Source: Aurelia coerulea | Lineage: Eukaryota; Cnidaria; Scyphozoa; Semaeostomeae; Ulmaridae | Assembly: GCA_039566865.1 (NCBI GenBank) | Contig: CM076954.1 | Span: 11,060,001 to 11,124,000, forward strand | DNA: 64,000 nucleotides | Direction of reading: 5' to 3' | Part shown: positions 19,692 through 28,155 of the stretch, piece by piece | How positions within the stretch are numbered: position 1 is the stretch's first letter | Layout of the letters: each line of letters starts with the position of its first letter | Notes under the pieces: model-generated | What the model was told of the DNA's origin: nothing | Seen by the model: the letters and a program-made list of their open reading frames with translations, nothing else | The model's database searches: none | Made by a program: the position numbers and the translations under genes

Positions 19692-20563
19692 TTGCGTGTA
19701 GTCCTTGAAGGACACCTACACTCTGAAACTTACGAAAGAGTCCCTATGAACGAGGACAAATCTGTTATGAAAAAGCTAAAAGAGCTCGTAAATAGTCACA
19801 AAGATGCACTAACCGTTAAAGAACAAAATTTCATCACAGAATTTGAGTGGAAAACAAGCAACTTTTACATGCTACCTAAAATACATAAAAGCAAAGAAAT
19901 CATTGCCAAAATTTCCGAATCAAATCAAGAATTTGTTGAAATGTCTCCACCCACTGATTTAAAAGGAAGACCAATAGTAGCAGGTCCTGTTTCACCAACC
20001 CAAAGACTTAGTGAATTCATTGACACTCTTATAAAACCAATCGTCACGCATTTAAACACTTACATCAAAGATGACTGGGACTTCCTCCGCAAGATTTCAT
20101 ATGAATTTAGTAATCCGGTTCCATTGTACTCGTATGACATCACAAGTCTTTACACAAGCATCCCTCACAGCCTTGGAATCGAGGCGCTTAAATATTGGGT
20201 CGAAAAAAGAAGAGACTTGATTCCAGTTCGCTTTTCAAATGACTTTATCGTTGAATCGGCAAAGTTCGTTCTCGAAAATAACAATTTTTTGTTTGATAAC
20301 GAATTGTATAGACAAATCAAAGGAACAGCTATGGGAACTAAGTTTGCCCCTTCATACGCTTGCTTAACAATCGGTTTTCTAGAAGAAACTAAACTTTTTC
20401 CTGAAATCCTCTGTAAATATTTCGACAATGATTCCTGCAAATACATCAAAGAAAATTACATTAGGTACATGGATGATAGTTTTGTCACTTTGCCCAAGAA
20501 CGTGGACCCATCGTTACTTCAAAGTGCTTTAAACGAAATGGACACTTCAATCCAATTCGTAAG
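19692..20563 (+). pseudogene. PLE reverse transcriptase fragment (B/C-like)
   Basis: About 290 codons of a Penelope-type reverse transcriptase: FYMLPKIHKS, DLKGRPIVAGP, motif A region YDITSLYTSIPHSLGIEAL, motif B GTAMGTKFAPSYACL, and motif C YMDDSF. The catalytic aspartates are present. The frame runs directly into the inverted terminal repeat, so the thumb and GIY-YIG endonuclease are deleted; the last six or so codons belong to the terminal repeat. The sequence resembles family C more than family A in style (Lys/Asn-rich) and may be its missing reverse transcriptase half. Confidence 0.85.
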
Positions 20564-20610
20564 CATATTAATCTCAGTATTATTATAAGAATTTCAATTC
20601 AGTTTGTCAG

Positions 20611-20651
20611 TCACACTCTGATGATAGTAATGACTTGAAAGGCCTTAGTGT
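20611..20651 (+). ncRNA. Hammerhead ribozyme, PLE-B type (copy 5)
   Basis: The plus-strand mirror of copy 4: CACACT, CTGATGA, AGU/ACU stem II, GAAA, GGCC, UU, AGTGTG, with perfect stem I pairing. Confidence 0.8.
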
Positions 20652-20712
20652 GCTAAAAAACATCAAACTTTTGTCTATTTCTCGTTCGTTCTTCATCCGC
20701 ACTTATAGTATC

Positions 20713-20749
<37 letters not shown>

Positions 20750-20752
<3 letters not shown>

Positions 20753-21246
20753 TACGGTTAGAAGAGGGCCTAACTACTATAGCAACAGCAAGACTGCAGA
20801 AAACAATGAAATCAATCTGACGTGAAATCAAACGACAGACGAAAGCAGCAACAATAGCAGCAACAGCAACAATACAGAAAACAACGAAATCAACCTGACG
20901 CGAAATCAAACTACATAACTACATACGTCAAGCAACAATAACAACAACAACAACAACAACAATAACAATATAACACAAGGAAAATATCTGACTACGAACT
21001 ACACACTGACGTCGAAGGAAACAGATCCCCGTAACAACAGCACATCGAAAAGACAACATCGCACTGCGAACAACGCCAAAGAAAAGAACCGAACCGAACT
21101 GAATGAACAGGGTAAAAGTACAGTTGCTCTGAAGATGCCCTAGTGGGCGAAACTAGTTAGTAGATAGCTGAATAAATGAAAAAAAGCGCAAAAATCAACT
21201 CGATGCCTGCTCTCTGAGGATGTTGTCCCTCTTCTTCATCGTTCAC

Positions 21247-21247
<1 letters not shown>
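20750..21247 (+). mobile_element. PLE family D terminal region (plus sense)
   Basis: It opens after (TA)n with GTGTACGGTTAGAAGAGGGC, as does 17986. It continues with CAA/CAG-rich sequence (20770-20970), a CUGAAGA hammerhead and a (TA)n-like end at 21245. No coding sequence was recognised. Confidence 0.6.
21121..21164 (+). ncRNA. Hammerhead ribozyme, type D (copy 2)
   Basis: CAGTTGCT, CTGAAGA (position 7 A instead of U, a tolerated site), stem II GCCC/GGGC with loop UAGU, GAAA, CUAG, UU, AGTAG. Stem I pairs GUUGCU with AGUAG (U-A, C-G, G-U, U-A, U-G). The triplet is GUU. Confidence 0.72.
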
Positions 21248-21283
<36 letters not shown>

Positions 21284-21339
21284 TCTCATAAGCTCATTCG
21301 CAAAGTGTAATAAAAAAGATATATGTAGTCAAGAAAACA

Positions 21340-21383
21340 CATTCTAGTAAACGTTTCGGCGTAAGCCTTCATCAGTAATAGCT
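21340..21383 (-). ncRNA. Hammerhead ribozyme core, PLE-A type (copy 8)
   Basis: On the minus strand, CTGATGA is at 21375-21369, with GGC/GCC stem II, GAAA, CG stem III, a GUU triplet and a stem I with CUA/UAG. Confidence 0.62.
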
Positions 21384-21746
21384 TTCCAAATTAGATGGAG
21401 CATACATATAAATCTTAAAATAACAATACAATATAAAAACAATAGCCTGAGCGGGATCCTGATTATTACAATAAGTTCTAAAAGGTGCAAATAGGGGTGT
21501 AGCCAAAGGCGGCAATGGGAAGATCAAAGAAAGCGCAGAGTAAAGAGCTGCTAAAGTCGGCGGCGGTGTCTGTCTTGCGGAAGCTAGAAAGAAAAAAACG
21601 TGTGAACTAACAAAACAAGCAATAGAAAGATCCAAGAGCGGATTGGCAGAAAAGAGATCCCTAAAAAAACAGCGTGTGTCCCTAATGAAAAGCTGAGCGC
21701 AAAAATCAAAACAACCAAACAACCAAAGTGTAAACAAAACTCAAAT

Positions 21747-23843
21747 CTATGTATCAACCTGCCTAGTGTTTAATCCCTTAGGGGCAAAGCAATCCAGCCG
21801 ATATTGCCAGAAGCTTTCCCGCATCCTATTTCCCCCCGTTAGCCTATCGATTATCTTAATACTAATATCCTTCAGAAACCCGTGGTGGCCTTCTCCAGTA
21901 AAATGCCTGAAGAATTCCGCCTGGGGTACTGAGACCCCCGAATTAAACTTATGACTGCACGCCTTGTAATTGTTAAACCTAAGCCTAAAAGGCGTGCAGG
22001 TGCTACCAACATATTGTACACCACAAACAGTACATTCCAACAAATACACAACATTTGACGAGTCACAATTAAACGAATAGTTTATCCTATATTCCCGGCT
22101 ATCTATGTTTGAATGAAAATGTCCACTATTACTCATGACATTACACACTTGACAACGAGATTTACCACAACGAGAACATCCCTTCTTATCAGTCCCCCCA
22201 TTTCCCTCACTACTGAGCCTAGCCCTAACAAGTATATCCTTAAGGTTCTTACATCTCCTAAATGCTATTAAAGGTGGCTCAGGAAACACCGCCCTATGCT
22301 CCTCCGAGTTTGTGAGCATAGAATGGAGTCTCCTGGCAACCTTCCCCAAACTATTGAGTGCTGGATGGTATGTGGCAACAAGTGGAACCCTTTCCCCCCT
22401 CCCTTGGTTATTGGTCCTATTTCCCGCATTTGCTAGAAGAGTTGTCCTATCCAACCTACGTACCCTATCTATTTGTTCGTTAACTAAAGTCTCTTCGTAG
22501 CCCCTGTCCTTAAGCCATCCAGCTAACTCGCCTACCCTCTCCTGAAATTGGCGATCTTCCGAGCATATCCTATGAAACCTAAGAGCCTGACCATAGGGGA
22601 TCGCCTTCTTCGTGTGCCAGGGGTGACAAGACTTCTTATGCAAGTACTGATGTGTATCAGTTGGCTTGCAAAACAAGTCTGTCGAAAGGACTCCCCCCGC
22701 CCCCACGCTAACCTGAACATCTAAAAAACTAATACTATCCCGTGATTGCTCGCTAGTAAACTTAATGGTTTCGTGGCTACTGTTGAGATGATTGATGAAA
22801 GACTTCAGCTTTTCCTCCCCGTGCATCCAGATAAAGAAAACATCATCGATGAATCTCATCCAGATGAGCGGCTTGTCAGGTGAAGCCTCCAACAACCTCT
22901 CTTCCAACCGGGTCATGAAGAGATTGGCATAGGCCGGAGCGAACTTCGTGCCTATAGCCGTGCCCAATTTCTGCCTATAAATCCTATCATTAAATTCAAA
23001 ATAATTATTCTCCAAGACCAAGGACGCCAACCCCACTAGGGTATCAGTAGCCACGCCCGGGTTTTCCCTTCTATCCAGCGCCTCCCTGATGGCCTCTAAG
23101 CCCTCCCCGTGTGGAATGCTTGGATAGAGTCCCACAACATCAACTGTACACAACAAAGCCCCCTCTGGTATCCTACCTAGCTTACTTAGCCTAGACAAAA
23201 AGTGGTTAGTGTCCTTAACATATGACCTACTTTGGCTAACCAACGGGTTAAGGTAGTGGTCTAGATATTCTGAAATATGTTCTGTTATAGTACCACAATT
23301 GGAAATGACTGGTCGCCCCTTAACACTACTAAGACCCTTGTGGATCTTAGGCAATAAATAAAATCTACCTAACCTAGAATCTTTAATTTCCAAATACTCA
23401 GTCACTTCCTCTAGACCGGGGTCCCCCTCCCTCAGTTCTTTCAACCTAGAATTAATGGTCTTACCCAAATCTACCGTGGGGTCCACCTCTATTTCTTCAT
23501 AAACCTGCCTATCGTCTAATTGTTGGTTAGCCTCACTTATGTAATCCCCCCGATCCCAAACAACAACCGCTGATCCCTTGTCCGCTTCCTTAATCACTAT
23601 GTTCCTATCACATTTAAGCTGTTTCAAAGAAAGTTGTTCAGAAGAAGAAAGATTACTAAAATTCTTACCCTCCGGCGAGACAGACATTACCTCCTTCTCC
23701 AACAGCGAAAAATAGTTCTCCAGAAGTGGGTCATCCTTGGGGGGCTGCCAAGTGGACTTAACTCTAAATTTATTCTGATCATTGTCCGGTGTGAAATTGT
23801 CCTCGTTGTTTCTAAAATGCCACCTCAGCCTCATTTCAGCCTT
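21747..23843 (-). CDS. PLE-A copy 3 RT/GIY-YIG protein, open frame
   Basis: The best preserved PLE coding copy: about 698 element-derived codons with no stop or frameshift. The ATG-started frame of 707 codons begins upstream within the (TA)n tract (MFIFIYIYI), which is not native. Domains in order: SPEGKNFSNLSSSEQ leader, DKGSAVVVWDR, RT signature LLPKIHKG, motif A VDVVGLYPSIPH, motif B GTAIGTKFAPAYANLF, motif C FIDD (catalytic aspartates intact), cysteine cluster CSRCGKSRCQVC, GIY-YIG (VVYLLECTVCGVQYVGST) and C-terminal TRQVDT. Relative to copy 2 it lacks about 140 N-terminal codons. Translation would need a start supplied by flanking sequence. Confidence 0.88.
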   Translation of the reverse strand, partial: KAEMRLRWHFRNNEDNFTPDNDQNKFRVKSTWQPPKDDPLLENYFSLLEKEVMSVSPEGKNFSNLSSSEQLSLKQLKCDRNIVIKEADKGSAVVVWDRGDYISEANQQLDDRQVYEEIEVDPTVDLGKTINSRLKELREGDPGLEEVTEYLEIKDSRLGRFYLLPKIHKGLSSVKGRPVISNCGTITEHISEYLDHYLNPLVSQSRSYVKDTNHFLSRLSKLGRIPEGALLCTVDVVGLYPSIPHGEGLEAIREALDRRENPGVATDTLVGLASLVLENNYFEFNDRIYRQKLGTAIGTKFAPAYANLFMTRLEERLLEASPDKPLIWMRFIDDVFFIWMHGEEKLKSFINHLNSSHETIKFTSEQSRDSISFLDVQVSVGAGGVLSTDLFCKPTDTHQYLHKKSCHPWHTKKAIPYGQALRFHRICSEDRQFQERVGELAGWLKDRGYEETLVNEQIDRVRRLDRTTLLANAGNRTNNQGRGERVPLVATYHPALNSLGKVARRLHSMLTNSEEHRAVFPEPPLIAFRRCKNLKDILVRARLSSEGNGGTDKKGCSRCGKSRCQVCNVMSNSGHFHSNIDSREYRINYSFNCDSSNVVYLLECTVCGVQYVGSTCTPFRLRFNNYKACSHKFNSGVSVPQAEFFRHFTGEGHHGFLKDISIKIIDRLTGGNRMRESFWQYRLDCFAPKGLNTRQVDT

Positions 23844-23913
23844 TATATATATATATATAAAGATGAACAAAAATAAAGACGAGCAGGAATAAATATATAT
23901 AAATTCTTTCTCA

Positions 23914-23955
23914 ATTCACAACTAGTTTCGACCGTGTGGTCATCATCAGGAGAAT
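23914..23955 (-). ncRNA. Hammerhead ribozyme, PLE-C type (copy 2)
   Basis: On the minus strand: ATTCTC, CTGATGA, GACC/GGUC stem II, GAAA, palindromic CUAG, UU, GTGAAT. Stem I pairs AUUCUC with GUGAAU with one U-U mismatch. Confidence 0.75.
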
Positions 23956-24121
23956 GAGTTATACTTTCTAATACAACAGTTTTATAAATTCTTTTTATAA
24001 ATGTGACGTTAAATTAGTTGTTTCAAATTATGTATGATTAAGAAAGTGACAGGTCACAGGGGAACAATGTAATAACAAAAAAATTAACGTAATTCTGTTG
24101 CCTGTCCATCTGTTTAAAGAT

Positions 24122-24925
24122 CTATAGTCTTATATTTTCTGGGTGGTTAAGCTTGCCGTTTAGGCCATTTGGGGCGAGAGTTCTAAGACGTAATATCCAG
24201 TTGTCTTCATGTGATTCTAGTATCGACGTAATTTCATCCGATACGTTCTTTTCAATTTTTTCTATGATCGTAAATTTAGCATCTCTGGCAAAGTCGTGGT
24301 TTGATAAGCGAAAGTGTTGTTCGACAGGGAGTAGTTTATCATAGTCTGTTGATTTGATTCTGTGCCTATAGTTGTTGAGTCTAAAGTTGAAGGGCCATTC
24401 AGATTTTCCGACATATTGTTTAGAGCAAAGTGTGCATTCTAATAGGTATATGACGTTTCTGCTTTTGCAGTTAGATTCGTGGTAGATTTTATAGGCTGTT
24501 TTAGTTACACAGCTCGTGAATGAGTTAGTAGATTTGAGATGATTGCAGCATAGGCTGTTTTTAATATTACATGGTTGGCAAAATTTAACAGTTTTTGTAG
24601 TTGGTTTCGTACGGGTAACCTTGTTATTCGAAATATTGTTGCTTCCTATCATTTCTTTAAGGTTCCTTGGTCGACGTTAGGCTATCATACCAGGTTCTTG
24701 GAAAATTTCTTTTAAATTTGGTTTTAGTTTTAAAATGTCCCAGCGTTTCTGGATTATTTGGGCAATTGGGGGTAGGGTATTGTTGAATGTTGTTACAAGG
24801 GGGATACGATTAGATTTCTCTTTATTTGTTAATTTTAGGGTATCTTTTCTTGGGATATCAATAGCTTTTTTTATCTGGTTATCAACTAAAGTTGGAGAGT
24901 AGCCACGTGCTATGAATTGTTGTGG
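24122..24925 (-). pseudogene. PLE-C polyprotein C-terminal fragment with stop
   Basis: Read on the minus strand from about 24925: a segment with RGYSPTLVDNQIKKA, then RWDILKLKPNLKEIF, then an in-frame TAA where the sister copy has a Tyr codon (LAYRRPKN). It continues as RRPRNLKEMIGSN, the cysteine cluster CQPCNIKNSLCCNH and the GIY-YIG domain (VIYLLECTLCSKQYVGKSEW), ending LNHPENIRL. The nonsense change and missing reverse transcriptase make it inactive. Confidence 0.82.
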
Positions 24926-24941
24926 TATATATATATATATA

Positions 24942-25351
24942 CCATATGATTAATGAAGAGGTTGATGCTGTAAATAATCAGATCCATCAAGGAAAAAAAA
25001 CTTGACTGAATTCTGGCTCCGAAGCTAAACAAATGTTGGCCTGTGTTTGACAGGAAATGTAAAGTTGGCCTGACAGCAGTTTGCAGGCCTAGTATATGAC
25101 GTGCTCCTGTGGATTGGTTGAAGGATCTAGTATAATAGTTTCTGGAAGAAACATACACAGAATCTTACTTGACTGCCCGAGTTCCTATTGGAAAACTTGC
25201 ATTTCGGAAACTAAACAACTGGCGTGGTTTTTGGAGGTACCAGGAAGGAGATCCTAAACTAAACGGGCCTAACTAAGAAACGTTGTATGCATCACAACAA
25301 AGATTGTGTTAATCCTATACCGCAGTTGAAATATGCTTATTTACCACTTAC
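24942..25351. other. Probable THAP-gene intron; nothing recognised
   Basis: The sequence between the PLE-C end and the THAP exon donor. The 82-codon minus-strand open frame here (25158-24910) has no known motif and runs into the TA tract, so it is not called. Confidence 0.35.
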
Positions 25352-25443
25352 TTGTGAAAAGAAACTTTCTTTCCTAATTCTCTACCTTTTCCCCCACTTT
25401 GCCATCGCTTCTCACAATTGATCGCAGCGCAAGACTTCACCAT
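25352..25443 (-). CDS. THAP-domain protein, first coding exon
   Basis: The exon starts at the ATG at 25443 and reads MVKSCAAINC, the classic opening of a THAP zinc finger (first two zinc cysteines, C-x4-C). It continues RWQSGGKGRELGKKVSFHK, where human-type THAP domains have a ...ISFHRFP strand. It stops at CACAA followed by a GTAAGT donor at 25351-25346, so the exon is 30 codons plus 2 bases. THAP domains bind DNA and occur in transcription regulators and P-element transposases. An upstream in-frame ATG at 25554 would add 37 residues; the lower start is preferred because THAP domains are normally N-terminal. Downstream exons were not found: the sequence below about 24940 is mobile elements. 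The exon may belong to a host gene or to the P-element relative at 624-2129. Confidence 0.72.
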
Positions 25444-25600
25444 CTTCTCTCGGTAGTTCGCTTCGGTCGGTTTTCCCGCGAATTTCTTTTGCCCACTTGT
25501 GGCTACCATTTTACTTCCCCATGGTTCGGCCATATCACGTGACCGACCGCGCATTCTAGTCCTCCTATTTCTATGATCCTCACATTCTCATCTGGTGCTG
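25444..25600. promoter_or_regulatory. Putative divergent promoter region upstream of THAP exon
   Basis: Lies 5' of the THAP exon (minus) with CDK9 oriented away on the plus strand. It contains an E-box ATCACGTGAC (about 25534-25543), and AAAATGGTAG on the minus strand resembles a YY1 site. It is more GC-rich than its neighbours. Whether CDK9 transcription starts here is unproven, because its first exon was not found. Confidence 0.3.
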
Positions 25601-26309
25601 AAGTCACAGCCCATCTCAACGAAGAAGCCATATGGTCTGCCGGGTGCGCCAAAATAAACTATGCAGGTTTGGCAGGCCACAATAAATCGTACACTGGATT
25701 GATTTTGCAGGTTCATGACTTAATCTTTAGCAAAACCCCTGAATTAGATTCTAGGCTATTTTGCAAATTTTTTTGTTTTCATTTTTAGAGCTAGACGCGA
25801 GTTTCTTAAACTTCTCGTTCTCAAAAATATTGAAAAGGATAAAAAACCGTTGATCAAGTTTTCTAAAGAATCAACATGAATGGAAAAAGAGATAACTTGA
25901 TTTGCTTGTGGTGATTTAGAAATCAATTAATTGTATCGATTAATTATATCGATTAATCAATTGTCTAGTTAGTATTGAATTCGAAAGAATTTGTATCTGA
26001 TCCCAAGTGCTGTACCAAGGCTATTTATATAGAATTTAAATTGGTTCTACTTGCCATTATTTTCACTCATTGCATTTTTTCTTTTTGGTCGGAGCTTTCG
26101 CCTCACCTCTGAGGCCTCTTCAGCGACTGATTAATTTGATTCTTCGGTCAGGTATCAGTTTCCAATCGTATTCGAATTTCGATTTCACGAACGAATCTGA
26201 ACTTAACTATTATCTAAATAATCTAAATAAGTTGTTGTTGCATCTTGGGTGTGGGACGCTTTGTATTTCCCCATTCTTCTTTGGAATTCAAAGATGGTGC
26301 CATCTCACT
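25601..26309. other. No gene recognised
   Basis: AT-rich, probably upstream or intronic sequence of CDK9. It was searched for the missing CDK9 N-terminal exon (glycine-rich loop motif GQGTFG) without success. The 71- and 84-codon frames here have no motif. Confidence 0.35.
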
Positions 26310-26855
26310 CAGGCCTTGAAATGAGAGGCGCTTGATCGAGCGCGAGCGCCTCCACACTCACCTCGAAAATTCTTCTGGCTCGATTATTCGAGCGCCTTGC
26401 TGATCAAAACATGTTTTATTTTAATGATCTGTAAATTTGATAATTATGTGAATGTATTTTATATAAAAATCTAGTCCACATCTCTACAGAAATCTAGTCC
26501 TTTATCTCTAATACAGCAATAAACTGTTCTCTTTGTTGTTGAAATCGTAAAATTTTCACGCACTTTCCAAGCTCCGTTCCAATTATCAAGCTGCCTCACT
26601 TCTATGTTGATTGATATGGTGATTTGCGCGCAGCACATGTGTTGAAGAAACAAAATGGCTGCAAGCTCTGCCGTTTGGCGGGTCTACAGTAGAGTTGTCA
26701 GCATTCAAATCTTGAGGAAAGGGTAATGTTATTGGCCATGGAGTCACCATTATAAACGGTAAAACATAAAAAAATCAAGGAGCTTGATCAAGCGCTTAAG
26801 AGAATCGAGAAGCTTGATCAACCAAGCACCTAACTTTTTCTCATTTCAAGGCCAG
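26310..26855. mobile_element. 546-bp hAT-type MITE
   Basis: The ends CAGGCCTTGAAATGAGA (left) and its near-perfect reverse complement TCTCATTTCAAGGCCAG (right) are inverted. The element is flanked by ATCTCACT at 26302-26309 and 26856-26863, an 8-bp target duplication. An 8-bp duplication with CAG-type ends is characteristic of hAT transposons. No transposase is inside. Confidence 0.82.
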
Positions 26856-26863
26856 ATCTCACT

Positions 26864-27856
26864 GATAAAAACTGCCTCTGTCACCTGCCGTAGCATTGCA
26901 TCACCGGAACATGTCGTTAGTTTCTCTATCAAAAGTTCTTGCTTAATACCGCCATGTCTCTCTTTCATACTGTATGTTTGAATAACATTGAGTTCTTATC
27001 TTCCTTTTTATTATATTTGTTCATGTGCTCATTTATTCTCTCTCCCAAGCTTCAAGCTGACTCACCTACAGTATACGTTTGACGCATGCGATCGCACACG
27101 CACACGTAGGCACACATGCAAATTGAGTCAGGAGTGCTTTTCATCACACGCGCAGAGTGTTATTTTGTTTAAGTAAAGTGGTACTTTGATGTTTGACACA
27201 TCCAATGTCAAAGCATGTGCTTCGATAAACTTCAATATTATCTTTATCAGTAGAGGGAAACTTGAAGACCTATTTTTGAGTCACTTCTTAATTACCACCT
27301 TGAATAACCATGTGTGCGAACCGAACGCCCAAATGAATTTGCGTGTGTGTTTTGCCGCACGTGTGTTGTTTGATTCCCGAAAAGGACTGTTACCGAAATG
27401 CCCTCAATACCAACTGTGGGGAAGCATATATAGGTGAGTTATGCATAAAGATCATGGAAACGTGGTTATCAACACTTTAATTCGAAGAATTAGAAAATGT
27501 CTGCCATATCTGCGTTTTAGGTTTTTCCCTATTCTAAAACCTAAAACGCGGACTTGCAAATGGCGTGGACATGTCTGCGATTTCCGCGTTTTAGACCTGG
27601 CCCTTCTCTACCTCTGCACTCCCAGTGCTTGGTGCTAAAACTACATCACCTTCTCATTGATGAAGATCCTACTGTCTACAAAGAAAGATGACATTTGCAC
27701 AGGCATTCAATTGCGCCTGTGAGTCAAAAAGGCACAGGCAAGCACTTTGAATATGCTTTGAAAGACCTGATTACATTGCTGATACATGGTGTAAGTTTCT
27801 TAATCTCTGAAAAGAAGAAAAAGAAACAGCCTGTTGATTAATGTTCTTTCTTTTAG
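26864..27856. other. Probable CDK9 5' intron; no exon recognised
   Basis: Contains a small hairpin at about 27511-27550 (GCGTTTTAGG...CCTAAAACGC) and no coding similarity to CDK9's N-terminus. The short frames lack motifs. Confidence 0.35.
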
Positions 27857-27938
27857 AGAGGTCTTCAAGGCTAGGCATCGAAAGTCTGGAGTTTTGGTTG
27901 CCTTGAAGAAAGTATTGATGGACAATGAAAAGGAAGGG
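27857..27938 (+). CDS. CDK9: CDK9 kinase, exon carrying the ATP-binding lysine
   Basis: The exon is bounded by TTTTAG (acceptor ending at 27856) and a GTACGT donor (27939-27944). It encodes EVFKARHRKSGVLVALKKVL followed by MDNEKEG, almost identical to the strand beta2-beta3 region of animal CDK9. The ALKK lysine is the ATP-anchoring lysine. It starts with the last base of a Gly codon, consistent with the preceding GTFG of the glycine-rich loop being on an upstream exon that was not located. CDK9 with cyclin T forms P-TEFb, which phosphorylates the RNA polymerase II tail, DSIF and NELF in the nucleus to release paused polymerase. Confidence 0.93.
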
Positions 27939-28155
27939 GTACGTACTCACACTAGTTATAGCATCATTATCAATTTCCAATATATATGCAAGATATTTTT
28001 TATCATTGAGTAAATACAGTATATAGATAGACCCCACTGGCTGTCCTGGCTGGCTGTATTGACCCCACTTTCTAACTTACCGTAAAAGCTCTATTAAGCC
28101 CCCAGGGGGCTTCTTTAATTTTGGAGACTCTGGAGGGGTTCTTAGCTGTGACTGG

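Larger units (their letters stand above)
19481..20719. mobile_element. PLE-B copy bounded by 156-bp inverted repeats
   Basis: The arms 19481-19636 and 20564-20719 are inverted copies of the PLE-B terminal repeat (near-identical by eye). Between them lies a reverse transcriptase fragment. The outer edges lie at or near (TA)n tracts. The element thus has the inverted-terminus structure of Penelope elements but has lost the endonuclease end. Confidence 0.88.
21285..23845 (-). mobile_element. PLE-A copy 3 (5'-truncated at (TA)n)
   Basis: A minus-strand copy with its 3' terminal repeat at 21285-21746 and coding body to 23843. It begins abruptly at a (TA)n tract. There is no inverted terminal repeat at the 5' side, unlike copy 1. 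Confidence 0.88.
23860..24925 (-). mobile_element. PLE family C copy 2
   Basis: It is related along most of its length to 18526-19432: a terminal repeat with hammerhead (23860-24120) and the endonuclease end of the polyprotein (24122 upward). It extends slightly further 5' than the first copy and stops at the (TA)n tract at 24926-24941. Confidence 0.85.

Noticed and set aside
25573..25788. 71-codon plus-strand ORF as the missing CDK9 first exon
   Set aside because: It has no glycine-rich loop (GxGxxG) or any similarity to the CDK9 N-terminus, and no suitable donor in phase.
26652..26725. ATG frame MAASSAVWRVYSRVVSIQ with a possible donor, like a mitochondrial protein N-terminus
   Set aside because: It lies inside a hAT MITE, is only about 23 codons long, and has a weak donor. 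No partner exon was found.
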